This document shows positions 27,682-36,011 of a stretch of 64,000 bases of DNA, in pieces. The DNA comes from Eubacterium brachy ATCC 33089 (lineage in GTDB: Bacteria; Bacillota; Clostridia; Peptostreptococcales; Anaerovoracaceae). Each line of letters opens with the position of its first letter. The stretch's first letter is position 1. A program made the position numbers and the translations under genes. The DNA lies in assembly GCA_000488855.1 (NCBI GenBank), contig KI535284.1, positions 417,726 through 481,725 on the forward strand, given 5' to 3'. Below the pieces are notes generated by a model that ran no database searches, was not told the origin of the DNA, and was given only the letters and a program-made list of their open reading frames with translations.

Positions 27682-29388
27682 TTAGATCACCTCAATTTCC
27701 TTGGACTCTGTGTATACATCCCACATATCTTTGTATTTTCCATTCAGCTCAAGCAATTCTTTATGATTGCCTTGTTCAATAATCTTCCCTCTGTCCACAA
27801 CAACAATCTTATTCGCATTTACAATTGTAGCCAGTCTGTGAGCTATCATAATCACAGTCTTATTTTTAATAAGGTTTCCGATAGACTCTTGAATAACAGC
27901 CTCGTTATCGGGATCTGAATATGCAGTTGCCTCATCCAGCAAGACAATCGGGCTATTTTTAAGAAAACTTCTGGCAATAGCAATTCTCTGTTTCTCTCCG
28001 CCCGAAAGGTTTGCTCCTCCTTCTCCAACGACGGTTTCATATCCGTTAGGAAGACTCATTATAAAATCATGACAACTCGCCTTTTCACACGCTTTTTGAA
28101 TTTCGTCCATAGTTGCATCTTCTTTTGCCATTTTCAAATTTTCCAGTACTGTTTTGTTGAAAAGAAAATTTTCTTGAGATACGTAGGTAACAAGCTCCAT
28201 ATTCTGTTTTAGCGGCATGTCGTTGATATTGTTTTTTCCTATTAAAATTTCTCCGCTACCGACATTCCAAAATCCGGCAATCAGCTTTGCGATAGTAGAC
28301 TTTCCGCCACCTGAATCTCCGACAATTGCGGTCAATTGATTCTCAGCTGCTTTAAATGAAATCCCATTTAATACGTCGTTGGATCCATCGTATGCAAATG
28401 TTACATTTTTAAATTCCAAATCATGAGAACCTACGCTTTTTATTTCCGTTCCTCTTTCTAAATCAGGAATCTCCATCACTGTTTTTATTTCTCCCAATAT
28501 GACTTTTATGTTTGCTATTGTCTCCATATGGCTCATCGCCTTTATCAGCGGTTTATATGACGCATAGGATAACAGTATGCACATAACGAGAACTCCTATT
28601 TCAATGCTTCCTTTCATGAATAAGTACAGAGAAGTTGGTAAAACAAAAATCATCGTTGCAGGAATGGTTTCCATGCCTGCAGTCATGGAAAAACACACAC
28701 TCAAATACCAATCAAGCATGGCTCTTTTATTCTCATTCACCGTTTCTTTAAATTTTCCGAAGGATGATGCAGATTTATTGAACGCCTTGATCACTTTAAT
28801 TCCGTTGACATATTCAACCATAGTCGTATTCATGGCTTTGGATGCATCCTGATACCTTTTAGATTTTTTTTCGTAATCTCGCATCATCAACATGGAAAAC
28901 AGGAATCCCAATGGTACAGTGAGTAAATTGGCTATTCCTATTCTCCAATCGAGAATAAAAATGATTACAACCAGTACGATAGGAATGAGAATATTGGCAA
29001 TTACCTCCGGAATAACGTGTGCAATGGGTTTTTCCATTTTATCGAGAGTTTCCACCATAAACTGCGACCACTGTCCACTGCTTTTCTTTTCAACTTCTCC
29101 CATGGAAATTCTGCTCAATTTATCCGCCAATAATTTTCTTCTATCCTCAATAATCCTATAAGCCAGATTATGTGACATGATAGTTGATATCTCATGGAAT
29201 AATATGCTTCCCAGAAATCCTACGAGCACAGCTAAAATATACGGTACATAATTACTGATTCCCGTATTTTTCTCAACGAGATTATTGATTATAGACGCTA
29301 CTGAAAAGTAGGGTATTACGCCAAGTCCAACCCCTATTATTGCGAATATAACAGATGCCGACACCTTACCTTTATGTTCCTTTAACAT
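27682..29388 (-). CDS. ABC exporter-fold half-transporter, first subunit (degenerate D-loop)
   Basis: A 568-aa half-transporter with six TM helices, then Walker A GDSGGGKST, signature LSGGEKQR and Walker B IVLLDEATAYSDPDNE. The D-loop reads AYSD instead of SALD/SSVD, while its partner's is near normal, so the two ATP sites are asymmetric as in heterodimeric siderophore-type ABC pairs. ATG at 29388 with AAAGGA upstream. It is the first gene of a three-gene operon. A Fur-like palindrome lies in the leader, which favours an iron or metal role. Confidence 0.85.
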   Translation of the reverse strand: MLKEHKGKVSASVIFAIIGVGLGVIPYFSVASIINNLVEKNTGISNYVPYILAVLVGFLGSILFHEISTIMSHNLAYRIIEDRRKLLADKLSRISMGEVEKKSSGQWSQFMVETLDKMEKPIAHVIPEVIANILIPIVLVVIIFILDWRIGIANLLTVPLGFLFSMLMMRDYEKKSKRYQDASKAMNTTMVEYVNGIKVIKAFNKSASSFGKFKETVNENKRAMLDWYLSVCFSMTAGMETIPATMIFVLPTSLYLFMKGSIEIGVLVMCILLSYASYKPLIKAMSHMETIANIKVILGEIKTVMEIPDLERGTEIKSVGSHDLEFKNVTFAYDGSNDVLNGISFKAAENQLTAIVGDSGGGKSTIAKLIAGFWNVGSGEILIGKNNINDMPLKQNMELVTYVSQENFLFNKTVLENLKMAKEDATMDEIQKACEKASCHDFIMSLPNGYETVVGEGGANLSGGEKQRIAIARSFLKNSPIVLLDEATAYSDPDNEAVIQESIGNLIKNKTVIMIAHRLATIVNANKIVVVDRGKIIEQGNHKELLELNGKYKDMWDVYTESKEIEVI

Positions 29389-29507
29389 GGTCCTTTTTCA
29401 CCTTCTTTCATAAAATGTATTTTGCTGCAACCACACGTTGTAAGTAATTCATTGCAGACATTGTGAATCAACTCTTTATCGCTACTAAACCCATTTGCCT
29501 GCTTAGA

Positions 29508-29522
29508 GAATAATGATTATCT
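29508..29522 (-). promoter_or_regulatory. Fur-like palindrome in the leader of the ABC operon
   Basis: The plus strand reads GAATAATGATTATCT. The core ATAAT-n-ATTAT is a perfect inverted repeat, and the 15-mer matches 11 positions of TGATAATnATTATCA. It sits ~45 bases downstream of the predicted -10 and ~120 bases before the start codon, where bound repressor would block elongation or initiation. Confidence 0.45.
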
Positions 29523-29570
29523 TCCCCTAAGCTCCAAGTTTCATATATATATCATATTCAATATTGTATC

Positions 29571-29598
29571 ATTTTAAATTCATTTTTTCCACTATCAA
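29571..29598 (-). promoter_or_regulatory. Possible promoter of the first ABC operon
   Basis: TTGATA (29593-29598), 16-bp spacer, TAAAAT (29571-29576) on the minus strand; an alternative -10 TACAAT lies at 29563-29568. The leader would be ~175 nt. Confidence 0.45.
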
Positions 29599-29634
29599 AT
29601 CGGCTATATTGTCGAGCTCTACTCTATAAAAAAT

Positions 29635-29658
29635 AGGCAGCCCATCACGAACTGCCCT
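29635..29658 (-). terminator. Flavodoxin terminator
   Basis: Minus-strand RNA AGGGCAGUUC pairs with GGGCUGCCU, with one bulged G and two G-U pairs, followed by ATTTTTTATAG. Its CAGGGCAGTTC arm is the same as in the hairpin at 24336-24370. The stretch to the flavodoxin stop (29659-29807) holds no gene. Confidence 0.7.
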
Positions 29659-29807
29659 GTTTTTATGAGCGAAATAAAACTGAACTATACATTTAATCAG
29701 CTTCTTTTTTTATTTATACATGATAAATTTTTCAAAAGATAAATTTTTCAAGAAAAAACTCCATATCATCTCGAAATAGTTACAAAAATAAACTATTACA
29801 GTTTCAA

Positions 29808-30272
29808 TTACAGTTTTTCAATTTCAGCTAACCATTCTCCATAATTTCCTTTTTTAAAGCGTCCACTGCCAAAGGGCAATTTAATTTGCGATCCATCAAA
29901 TAAAATATTAAGCGTCTTTTTTGCCCTGCTGATACCGCTCATTCCATAAGTAGCGAAAGGAATAACCGTCTTTCCTTTGGTATCACATTGTCTGATAAAA
30001 TCTTGAACGAATTTAGGAATATCCTGTGCCCATATGGGAAATCCGATGAAAACCGTGTCGTACTCGTGCAAATCCGGAATAGGCGTTGTAAATTTAGGTG
30101 TCACTTTTTTTCGATTTTCTTTCACAACGCGAATACATGATTTAATATAATTTCCATAGGCTTCCTCCGGCTCAATTTTAATCGCCGGAATATTTTTCAA
30201 ATCCGATTGAAGTCGTTTCGCTATTTTTTCAGTATTGCCTGAACGGGAATAATATATAATAATTGAATTCAT
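29808..30272 (-). CDS. Flavodoxin (FMN-binding electron carrier)
   Basis: A 154-aa flavodoxin-like protein with the FMN phosphate loop YYSRSGNTEKIAK at residue ~7. Further marks are FIGFPIWAQDIPKFVQDFI and TYGMSGISRAKKTL. It probably shuttles low-potential electrons, or serves as an NADPH/quinone oxidoreductase-like enzyme of the Flavodoxin_4 type. The ATG at 30272 follows AGGAGG by six bases; the GTG two codons earlier overlaps that site and is rejected. It is a single-gene unit with its own promoter and terminator. Confidence 0.88.
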   Translation of the reverse strand: MNSIIIYYSRSGNTEKIAKRLQSDLKNIPAIKIEPEEAYGNYIKSCIRVVKENRKKVTPKFTTPIPDLHEYDTVFIGFPIWAQDIPKFVQDFIRQCDTKGKTVIPFATYGMSGISRAKKTLNILFDGSQIKLPFGSGRFKKGNYGEWLAEIEKL

Positions 30273-30307
30273 AAACACCCTCCTTTTACTGTCCTATATT
30301 TCGCTAT

Positions 30308-30348
30308 CCAGTTGTATTATAAGTCTTTGAGAACAATATTTCAACTGG
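30308..30348 (-). promoter_or_regulatory. Flavodoxin promoter flanked by inverted half-sites
   Basis: Minus strand: TTGAAA (30339-30344), 17-bp spacer, TATAAT (30316-30321). Seven-base half-sites CCAGTTG (30308-30314) and CAACTGG (30342-30348) bracket the promoter, one over the -35 and one at the start site. A regulator bridging both would repress it. Confidence 0.65.
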
Positions 30349-30469
30349 TGTAAAATTCATGATAGTGTCAAGTTGTTATGAATGTTTTTAACGCAATCAC
30401 CATCCTTGTGTTAGGTATTGGATTCTTATTTTTTTCTTCCCCGTAATCTTTTGTGCCAAAACTTAACCC

Positions 30470-31552
30470 TCATATGTCTTCAGCATTTATCATTGTCTTC
30501 TGTCTGTCAGGAAAAATGCCGAAGAGCTGTGGCACATATCGGGCGAGTACTTTAATAAGATATCCCGAAATAAACTTTGTCACAACCATGCCCACCAGAA
30601 AAATCAGCATTTTCGGTATAGTAAAAGGAATGAGTCCAAGGAGCGGTAAAACCACCTGTTGCAAAAGCGGCATATGAATTACTAAAATTCCCATGGTGAC
30701 ACGGTTAATTCCCTCTTCGTTTTGCTCATTTATTACCGGTCCGTGTTTTTTCCAATTACGGCTGATAAGAGACGAAATGCTAAGTATGAGCAGACAACCC
30801 GATAATGAATTTACAAAGAACCAAACTATATCGCCGTAATCTCCACTTCTCAGCAAAACCATTTCAAGCCTCTCTGCCCTCAGCACGCTCCCCGCCATGA
30901 ATACGGTTGCCGAAAGTACGAATATCAAGACTGTACACACCGGATTTTTTGCCACTTTTTCAATCAAAGGCTTCATAGAGTATCCCAACAACATGAAACC
31001 CGCTACTGTAAAAGCTATGTTAATGCACCAAGGATAGGAAAGATTTCCAAGTTTTGGAAGGAGGATGCCCACCAGAAATAAAAATACAGCAAGCAACGGC
31101 AAAGCAAATCTCTTTACGGAATCAAAACTCGAAAAAAGAGAAATAACTCCCTCTAATATAATTCTGGCTGCAAACATGCAAGGAAAAAACCACAATATAG
31201 GAAGTGTACCGGCCCTGATCAATGCTTCATAAGAACCATACAGTAACCAAATTAAGTTTCTATACGAAAAATTCGAATAGATCAGTGACCATAAAAAGTA
31301 AGGAAATATAAATGAAAGAGCCATTTTACGCAAAAAATCACACCATCCGTTTTCTCCTTTGCCCTTATGCGTAACTAGTGCAAGACCGCACAGCAGAAAG
31401 AAGATAGGCATATGAAAGGTAAAGAGCACCCTGCGAAAAAGTGAAGTTTCTCCCATTCTTGCTGTCGCTGTTGCAAGGATGATAATCGATATTGTTATGG
31501 TATTTGCAGTTTTGAGGAAGGTAACTGCACCTCTTTTTTTCTTCTTAAGCAC
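30470..31552 (-). CDS. Acyltransferase-3 family membrane protein with degenerate N-terminus
   Basis: About 360 aa with ~10 TM helices and the family stretch FTFHMPIFFLLCGLAL near residue 50, then FPYFLWSLIY and ILWFFPCMFAARII. The family transfers acyl groups (often acetyl) to cell-surface sugars or lipids. The first helix usually carries Arg/Asp and an essential His; here that region reads ISIIILATATARMGETS without His, so activity is doubtful. The RBS-like GAGGTG overlaps the GTG at 31564, so the second GTG (31552) is a better start. It immediately follows the alkylsulfatase gene and closes the TetR cassette. Confidence 0.75.
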   Translation of the reverse strand: MLKKKKRGAVTFLKTANTITISIIILATATARMGETSLFRRVLFTFHMPIFFLLCGLALVTHKGKGENGWCDFLRKMALSFIFPYFLWSLIYSNFSYRNLIWLLYGSYEALIRAGTLPILWFFPCMFAARIILEGVISLFSSFDSVKRFALPLLAVFLFLVGILLPKLGNLSYPWCINIAFTVAGFMLLGYSMKPLIEKVAKNPVCTVLIFVLSATVFMAGSVLRAERLEMVLLRSGDYGDIVWFFVNSLSGCLLILSISSLISRNWKKHGPVINEQNEEGINRVTMGILVIHMPLLQQVVLPLLGLIPFTIPKMLIFLVGMVVTKFISGYLIKVLARYVPQLFGIFPDRQKTMINAEDI

Positions 31553-31565
31553 TGTTATTTTCACC

Positions 31566-33509
31566 TCATGGTTCTATTATGTTGAATGTTCTTACTATCG
31601 GCGACATATATTTTAAAAGACGCAACGGTACCGTCCTATCTCCCGTTATGACAATCTGATCCATCACTTCTTTTTTCCCAAATATAAGCGACAGGAACTG
31701 AATGCGTTTCAGACTGATGGAACAGTCCGCCCTGCTTTTTGCTTCACCCTTATAGACGAGAAGAATACCGTCTCTTCTAATCGCAAGAAACTCTTCGTTG
31801 GCATCGGTAATTTTCAGATTAAGAGTAAAATTATCGTCTTGTGCCGCCATGGAATCCGTCATAATATCTATGTATGACAGCATCATTTCCGTTGTCATAC
31901 CCATCATCATTACTTCATAGCCTTTTGCGGTTCCTTCTTTGTGTGCCTGATTTCCGTCAAAAAGCTCCCACGCTCCCATGAGATATGCACAGCGCCACGG
32001 ACCGCTCTCAGATTGATAGCCGAGTTGTTCAAGTGCCATTGCACAAAGATCTCTTGCTTCCTGAAAATCCGGTTTGGCAAACACAATTTCCTTTGTGAGC
32101 TGAGCTACCCATTGGTATTCTCCTCTGTCGAAATCCTCCTTAGCCTTGCTCAGAACCCTTTCTAAATCGCCCAAGTATGAAATCCATTTTCTTGCGGTAT
32201 CTTCAGGTGTAAGCGGATTAAGATTGACCGGATTGGCATCGTACCAACCCATATAACGCTGATAAACAGCCTTTACATTGTGGCTTAGCGTGCCATAATA
32301 TTGACGGCAATACCACACTTTGTTAAGCCTGTCCGGAAGCTTTAAACTCCTTGAAATTTCAGCAGATGTCATTCCCTGATTGATATAATGCAGCGTTTGA
32401 TTATTTATATATTGATAAACCGCAGCCGTATCCCGCATATATTCCTTTATTGTTTCTTTTCCCCAGTGTGGCCAGTTGTGAGATTGGAAAACTACATCGG
32501 TCTCATCTCCAAAAAGATACTCAGCTTCCAGTATGAAATGTGCCCACGCCTCAGCATCACGCACTTCGGCACCTCTGAGAGTATATATATTATGCATGGT
32601 TCCCGTGCAATTTTCAGCCATCCAAAGACCTTTATACTTAGGGAAATATGCGTTCATTTCCACCGGCGCTTCCGTTCCGGGGGTCAGATGAAAGCGGATT
32701 TCAAGCCCGTCTATAATCAAGGTATCATTGCTCTTAATCTCTATTGTAGGTGCCAGAAGACCGACTGTCCCTGTGGACTGACCGAGTCCTATACCTATTG
32801 CCATACGGTCTTTTTCACCGGCTTTCATAGGAGATCCATACTGATATTGAGCTCTTCGTCCCATAGCAGGTCCGCAGTAAATATTTTCACTCACAGCGTG
32901 TTTCAAGAAACCTTCGGGCGCTAATATCAGAATCTTACCGGAAGCGAGCTGTTCTTCCAAGCTGAGTTCTGCATCTGCTACCTGTTCAGCCTTCACTGCA
33001 CCCATAATTCCGCCGTAGTGATCTATATGAGAATGACTGTAAAGAATTGCCTTTATGTCGAGTTTTCCGAAATGCTTTTCCATGAGTGTCATAGCTGCTT
33101 CCATATTCTCCTTGCACATCAAGACATCAAAAATTATCCAGCCGTGATCCGTTTTAATGAAAGTAGCATTTGCCATATCATACCCACGTACTTGATATAT
33201 ACCGTCGCACACTTCAAAAAGCCCCGCGTAGGCGTTAAGTTGAGTATGTCTCCATAGACTCGGATTTACCGTATCCGGTGCTTCCTTATCCTTGACAAAA
33301 TCGAAATTTTCGAGATCCCACGCCACTTCTCCGTCATCGCGCTTAATGACGAGTCCGTCCGGAGATTCAATCAGACCTCTCAGCGCACACTCTTTCTCAC
33401 GTTCGTCTCCAAAGTTAAGCAAAGAATACCAGGTTCGATTAGCTTTAGCCGTACTCGCCGTTGCACACGAACAACGGGTTCTGCTCGAAGGTTTTCTTTC
33501 AATTCTCAT
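31566..33509 (-). CDS. Class III linear alkylsulfatase (SdsA1/BDS1 type), metallo-beta-lactamase fold
   Basis: A 647-aa hydrolase that by family cleaves primary alkyl sulfates (such as dodecyl sulfate) to alcohol and sulfate. It has the entry motif PDTVNPSLWRHTQLN (79-93), FEVCDGIYQVRGYDMANATF, and the zinc site HSHIDHYGG (159-167). Downstream come ENCTGTMHNIYTLRGA, a dimerisation segment and a C-terminal SCP-2-like domain (LKITDANEEFLAIRRDG). There is no signal peptide, so it is probably cytoplasmic. ATG at 33509 with AGGAG upstream. It follows the DUF1254 gene by 89 bp in a TetR-headed cassette. I know this enzyme mainly from aerobes, so its presence here suggests transfer, which I have not tested. 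Confidence 0.9.
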   Translation of the reverse strand: MRIERKPSSRTRCSCATASTAKANRTWYSLLNFGDEREKECALRGLIESPDGLVIKRDDGEVAWDLENFDFVKDKEAPDTVNPSLWRHTQLNAYAGLFEVCDGIYQVRGYDMANATFIKTDHGWIIFDVLMCKENMEAAMTLMEKHFGKLDIKAILYSHSHIDHYGGIMGAVKAEQVADAELSLEEQLASGKILILAPEGFLKHAVSENIYCGPAMGRRAQYQYGSPMKAGEKDRMAIGIGLGQSTGTVGLLAPTIEIKSNDTLIIDGLEIRFHLTPGTEAPVEMNAYFPKYKGLWMAENCTGTMHNIYTLRGAEVRDAEAWAHFILEAEYLFGDETDVVFQSHNWPHWGKETIKEYMRDTAAVYQYINNQTLHYINQGMTSAEISRSLKLPDRLNKVWYCRQYYGTLSHNVKAVYQRYMGWYDANPVNLNPLTPEDTARKWISYLGDLERVLSKAKEDFDRGEYQWVAQLTKEIVFAKPDFQEARDLCAMALEQLGYQSESGPWRCAYLMGAWELFDGNQAHKEGTAKGYEVMMMGMTTEMMLSYIDIMTDSMAAQDDNFTLNLKITDANEEFLAIRRDGILLVYKGEAKSRADCSISLKRIQFLSLIFGKKEVMDQIVITGDRTVPLRLLKYMSPIVRTFNIIEP

Positions 33510-33598
33510 AATATTTTTCTCCTGTTAATATTTTTCTGACAGCTGATTTCTGTGATTCAATTCTATGATATAGCCTTTTGTTCAGCTTTATTCATAGT

Positions 33599-34924
33599 TT
33601 AGTCGATTTTTGTTATTTTAGGTGCTTTCCACGTTCCGTTTAACACGCTGTTACCGGGTCTATATATTCTAAGATAAAGATGAAATCCTCTCTCGCCTAC
33701 AGGTAACCAGTTTTCTCTATTTTCATTCGGTTCCTCAGTTTGAAGAATCAAGTCCAGGGAATTATCGTCGTTTAACCTGAAGTCGTTTCGATTGCTTATA
33801 GCATAACGTTCGATTGGGTTTGAAATCAAAAAATCATCATCCCCGTATGCGGTTATCGACCAAAACCCATGTTTTTCGACAGGCGGAAGTCCATCGGCGT
33901 TGAAATGTAACAAGTATCTGTTTTTGGCATCCAGCTTTTCACCTTTGTCATCTTCTTCTGCTTTAAGGTAAACGGCGACATCTACGGGATTGGCACCGAA
34001 ACCCGCAATCGCAACGAGACAGCGGTATCCGTATTGCGTACCGAAACGACTTATCGGTTCTCCGTAAAATTTAAAGTTACCGTTTCTCACCATAAAGCAG
34101 GATGTTTCCTCAATCAGCTTTGGAAGAAGGCTATTTTTCATTTCCTGCCAAAATTTTTCCAAATCCACAGGTGAAAGAGAAGAGTTAAAACAGCATCCGG
34201 CACCTATTCCTAATTCAGCGAGTTCACTGAGTAATTCACCGTCCTCCGGATATGCCGGATTATCGTTTAACAATCTGTTCACCCTCTCGAAATAAGCATT
34301 TGGAGACAACTTCATCGCAAGCATAATCGGAATACCCTCTTTATCCGGATCATAGGTACCTTTAGGCATTTCGCCACCTGTAAGCCAAACAGATAACGTT
34401 TTTGTTTCCATCGCATTTTGTAATTTATAGATGTTCGCAATATCCTCAGGACCATAGCAGATTGTCCTTCCGATAAGCCATCCGATAGAAGTGGGAACCT
34501 CTATTCTCTTCATGCCTTCGGGAATATCTCCTGTAAAAGCGGGCCCTGTGAGTATGTAGGTTCTTTCTTCGTCCGTATCCCCGCCGGTTCCTAAAGTCGC
34601 TACGGTATTTGACCACGCATCCATTATCTGAAACATCAGATACCTATCGGCTTGCGGCTTTTTAATCACAAGTGCATCATCCTTTAAATCGAAAAAAATC
34701 TGCGAATACAGAGTATCGACATTTGGTGTAACAACCTGTCTGAACTCCGATGTCGCAAGATCTTTCGCATGAAGAAACTGATTGATCGGAGATTTTGATT
34801 TAGCAGGTTCTATCGTGTTTGTGCTGACGTCCTTTGTGATATCCATCAGAACCAGCGGAAAAGAAAAGATAAACGCCCTCTCTATGAGCAACTTTTCTCT
34901 TTCAATTTTCATTTCATTTTCCAT
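33599..34924 (-). CDS. DUF1254/DUF1214 domain protein
   Basis: A 441-aa protein: DUF1254 in the N-terminal part (TPNVDTLYSQIFFDLKDDAL; RYLMFQIMDAWSNTVATLG), DUF1214 at the C-terminus (GFWSITAYGDDDFL; GERGFHLYLRIYRP). The biochemical role of the family is not established. Many members are exported, but this one lacks a signal peptide. ATG at 34924 with AAGGAGG nine bases upstream. It lies between tetR (21-bp gap) and the alkylsulfatase, so is probably co-induced with it. Confidence 0.88.
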   Translation of the reverse strand: MENEMKIEREKLLIERAFIFSFPLVLMDITKDVSTNTIEPAKSKSPINQFLHAKDLATSEFRQVVTPNVDTLYSQIFFDLKDDALVIKKPQADRYLMFQIMDAWSNTVATLGTGGDTDEERTYILTGPAFTGDIPEGMKRIEVPTSIGWLIGRTICYGPEDIANIYKLQNAMETKTLSVWLTGGEMPKGTYDPDKEGIPIMLAMKLSPNAYFERVNRLLNDNPAYPEDGELLSELAELGIGAGCCFNSSLSPVDLEKFWQEMKNSLLPKLIEETSCFMVRNGNFKFYGEPISRFGTQYGYRCLVAIAGFGANPVDVAVYLKAEEDDKGEKLDAKNRYLLHFNADGLPPVEKHGFWSITAYGDDDFLISNPIERYAISNRNDFRLNDDNSLDLILQTEEPNENRENWLPVGERGFHLYLRIYRPGNSVLNGTWKAPKITKID

Positions 34925-34945
34925 CTTAAAATCCTCCTTAATACT

Positions 34946-35587
34946 TTATTTATTTTTTTGACTGAACTCACGCATAATCATATTCTTAAGTAAAATGAGC
35001 TCATTATACGACTCGCTGTCCTTTTCGTAAACAAGTCCAATCGCATACCTTGTGACAGCAGCAAGCATGAGATGTACGATAGATAAAAACATCGCCTTCT
35101 CGCTCATTTCCGTGCACAGCGTTTTGTCGTTCTCTCCTTTAACATAAATTCTATGAAAACGTATTGCGAGTTTGTCAACCATCTCATTATACGAATTCAA
35201 AGCCTTTTTGGGAACTGCTTCATTTCTGATATAAATGTTAAAAAACTGATTGAAGCAAAGCAACTTTTTATGGTTTTTATACAGTTCAAGAAATGAATCG
35301 AGAAAAAATTCAAGTTCTTCCACAGCAGTCATCTTGTCATCATTTCTGATAGGCGTATAGTCTCTTATGAAGTTGCTCCATACATGGGTTCCGACGGCGA
35401 CAACAAGCTCGGGCTTAGTTCGATAATATCTGTATAGGGTTGCTATTCCTATGCCCGCTTTGTTCGCAACATTTGCCATAGAAACTTTGTCTATGCTCTT
35501 TTCGGAAAATATGCAGAAACCCGCATCGAGTATCCGCCTATTGGTTTCTTCTTTCTGTAAAGCGTCCTGCTTAGGATCAAATCCCAT
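34946..35587 (-). CDS. TetR family transcriptional regulator
   Basis: A 213-aa regulator. The N-terminal HTH reads RRILDAGFCIFSEKSIDKVS, then MANVANKAGIGIATLYRYYR. The C-terminal ligand domain is helical and not assignable. The frame is open to 35614, but the ATG at 35587 has AAAGGAGG four or five bases upstream. It heads the cassette tetR-DUF1254-alkylsulfatase-acyltransferase, and its promoter carries a 12-bp inverted repeat, implying autoregulation and control of the cassette by a ligand. Confidence 0.9.
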   Translation of the reverse strand: MGFDPKQDALQKEETNRRILDAGFCIFSEKSIDKVSMANVANKAGIGIATLYRYYRTKPELVVAVGTHVWSNFIRDYTPIRNDDKMTAVEELEFFLDSFLELYKNHKKLLCFNQFFNIYIRNEAVPKKALNSYNEMVDKLAIRFHRIYVKGENDKTLCTEMSEKAMFLSIVHLMLAAVTRYAIGLVYEKDSESYNELILLKNMIMREFSQKNK

Positions 35588-35620
35588 CGTTCCTCCTTTC
35601 TCTTCTGAAGCCAACTTGTT

Positions 35621-35664
35621 CCACTGACGATAGATATTATATCATCAGTGGGGTGGAATTACAA
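35621..35664 (-). promoter_or_regulatory. TetR-cassette promoter with operator palindrome
   Basis: Minus strand: TTGTAA (35659-35664), 17-bp spacer, TATAAT (35636-35641). The inverted repeat CCACTGACGATA (35621-35632) / TATCATCAGTGG (35640-35651), 11 of 12 matched with a 7-bp centre, covers the -10 and part of the spacer. Confidence 0.75.
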
Positions 35665-35955
35665 GAAAAACTGTATTTTGTTTTATCACATCTGTTCCGG
35701 TTTCACATTTTTACTTCATATAAAGCCATAAAGCCACTGTCTACATATCACATTCTCTTGATATCTCCTATAACGGGATTGGTTTTATTCACCTTATACT
35801 TTGCTTATGCAATTAAAATAAATTTATTCGATTTTTCCAACTACGAGTTCTTGCCATCTGATTATATTGCAGTCTTCCTCAATCTATATAATCCGCAATG
35901 GCAAGGAAGCCAATTTAAATGGTACGTACCACAAGAGGCTTTATACACAAAAAAA

Positions 35956-35979
35956 GCTCGTTTCCTTTCGGAAACGAGC
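35956..35979 (-). terminator. lysS terminator
   Basis: Perfect 10-bp stem GCTCGTTTCC/GGAAACGAGC with a tetraloop, followed on the minus strand by seven T. The stretch 35665-35950 between this and the tetR promoter contains only a plus frame without ribosome site; nothing else was seen. Confidence 0.9.
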
Positions 35980-36011
35980 ATATAATCTGATTTTCGATTT
36001 ATCCTCAAACG

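Noticed and set aside
35653..35985. 110-codon plus-strand open frame between tetR and lysS
   Set aside because: It runs through the lysS terminator hairpin and over the tetR promoter, with no Shine-Dalgarno sequence.
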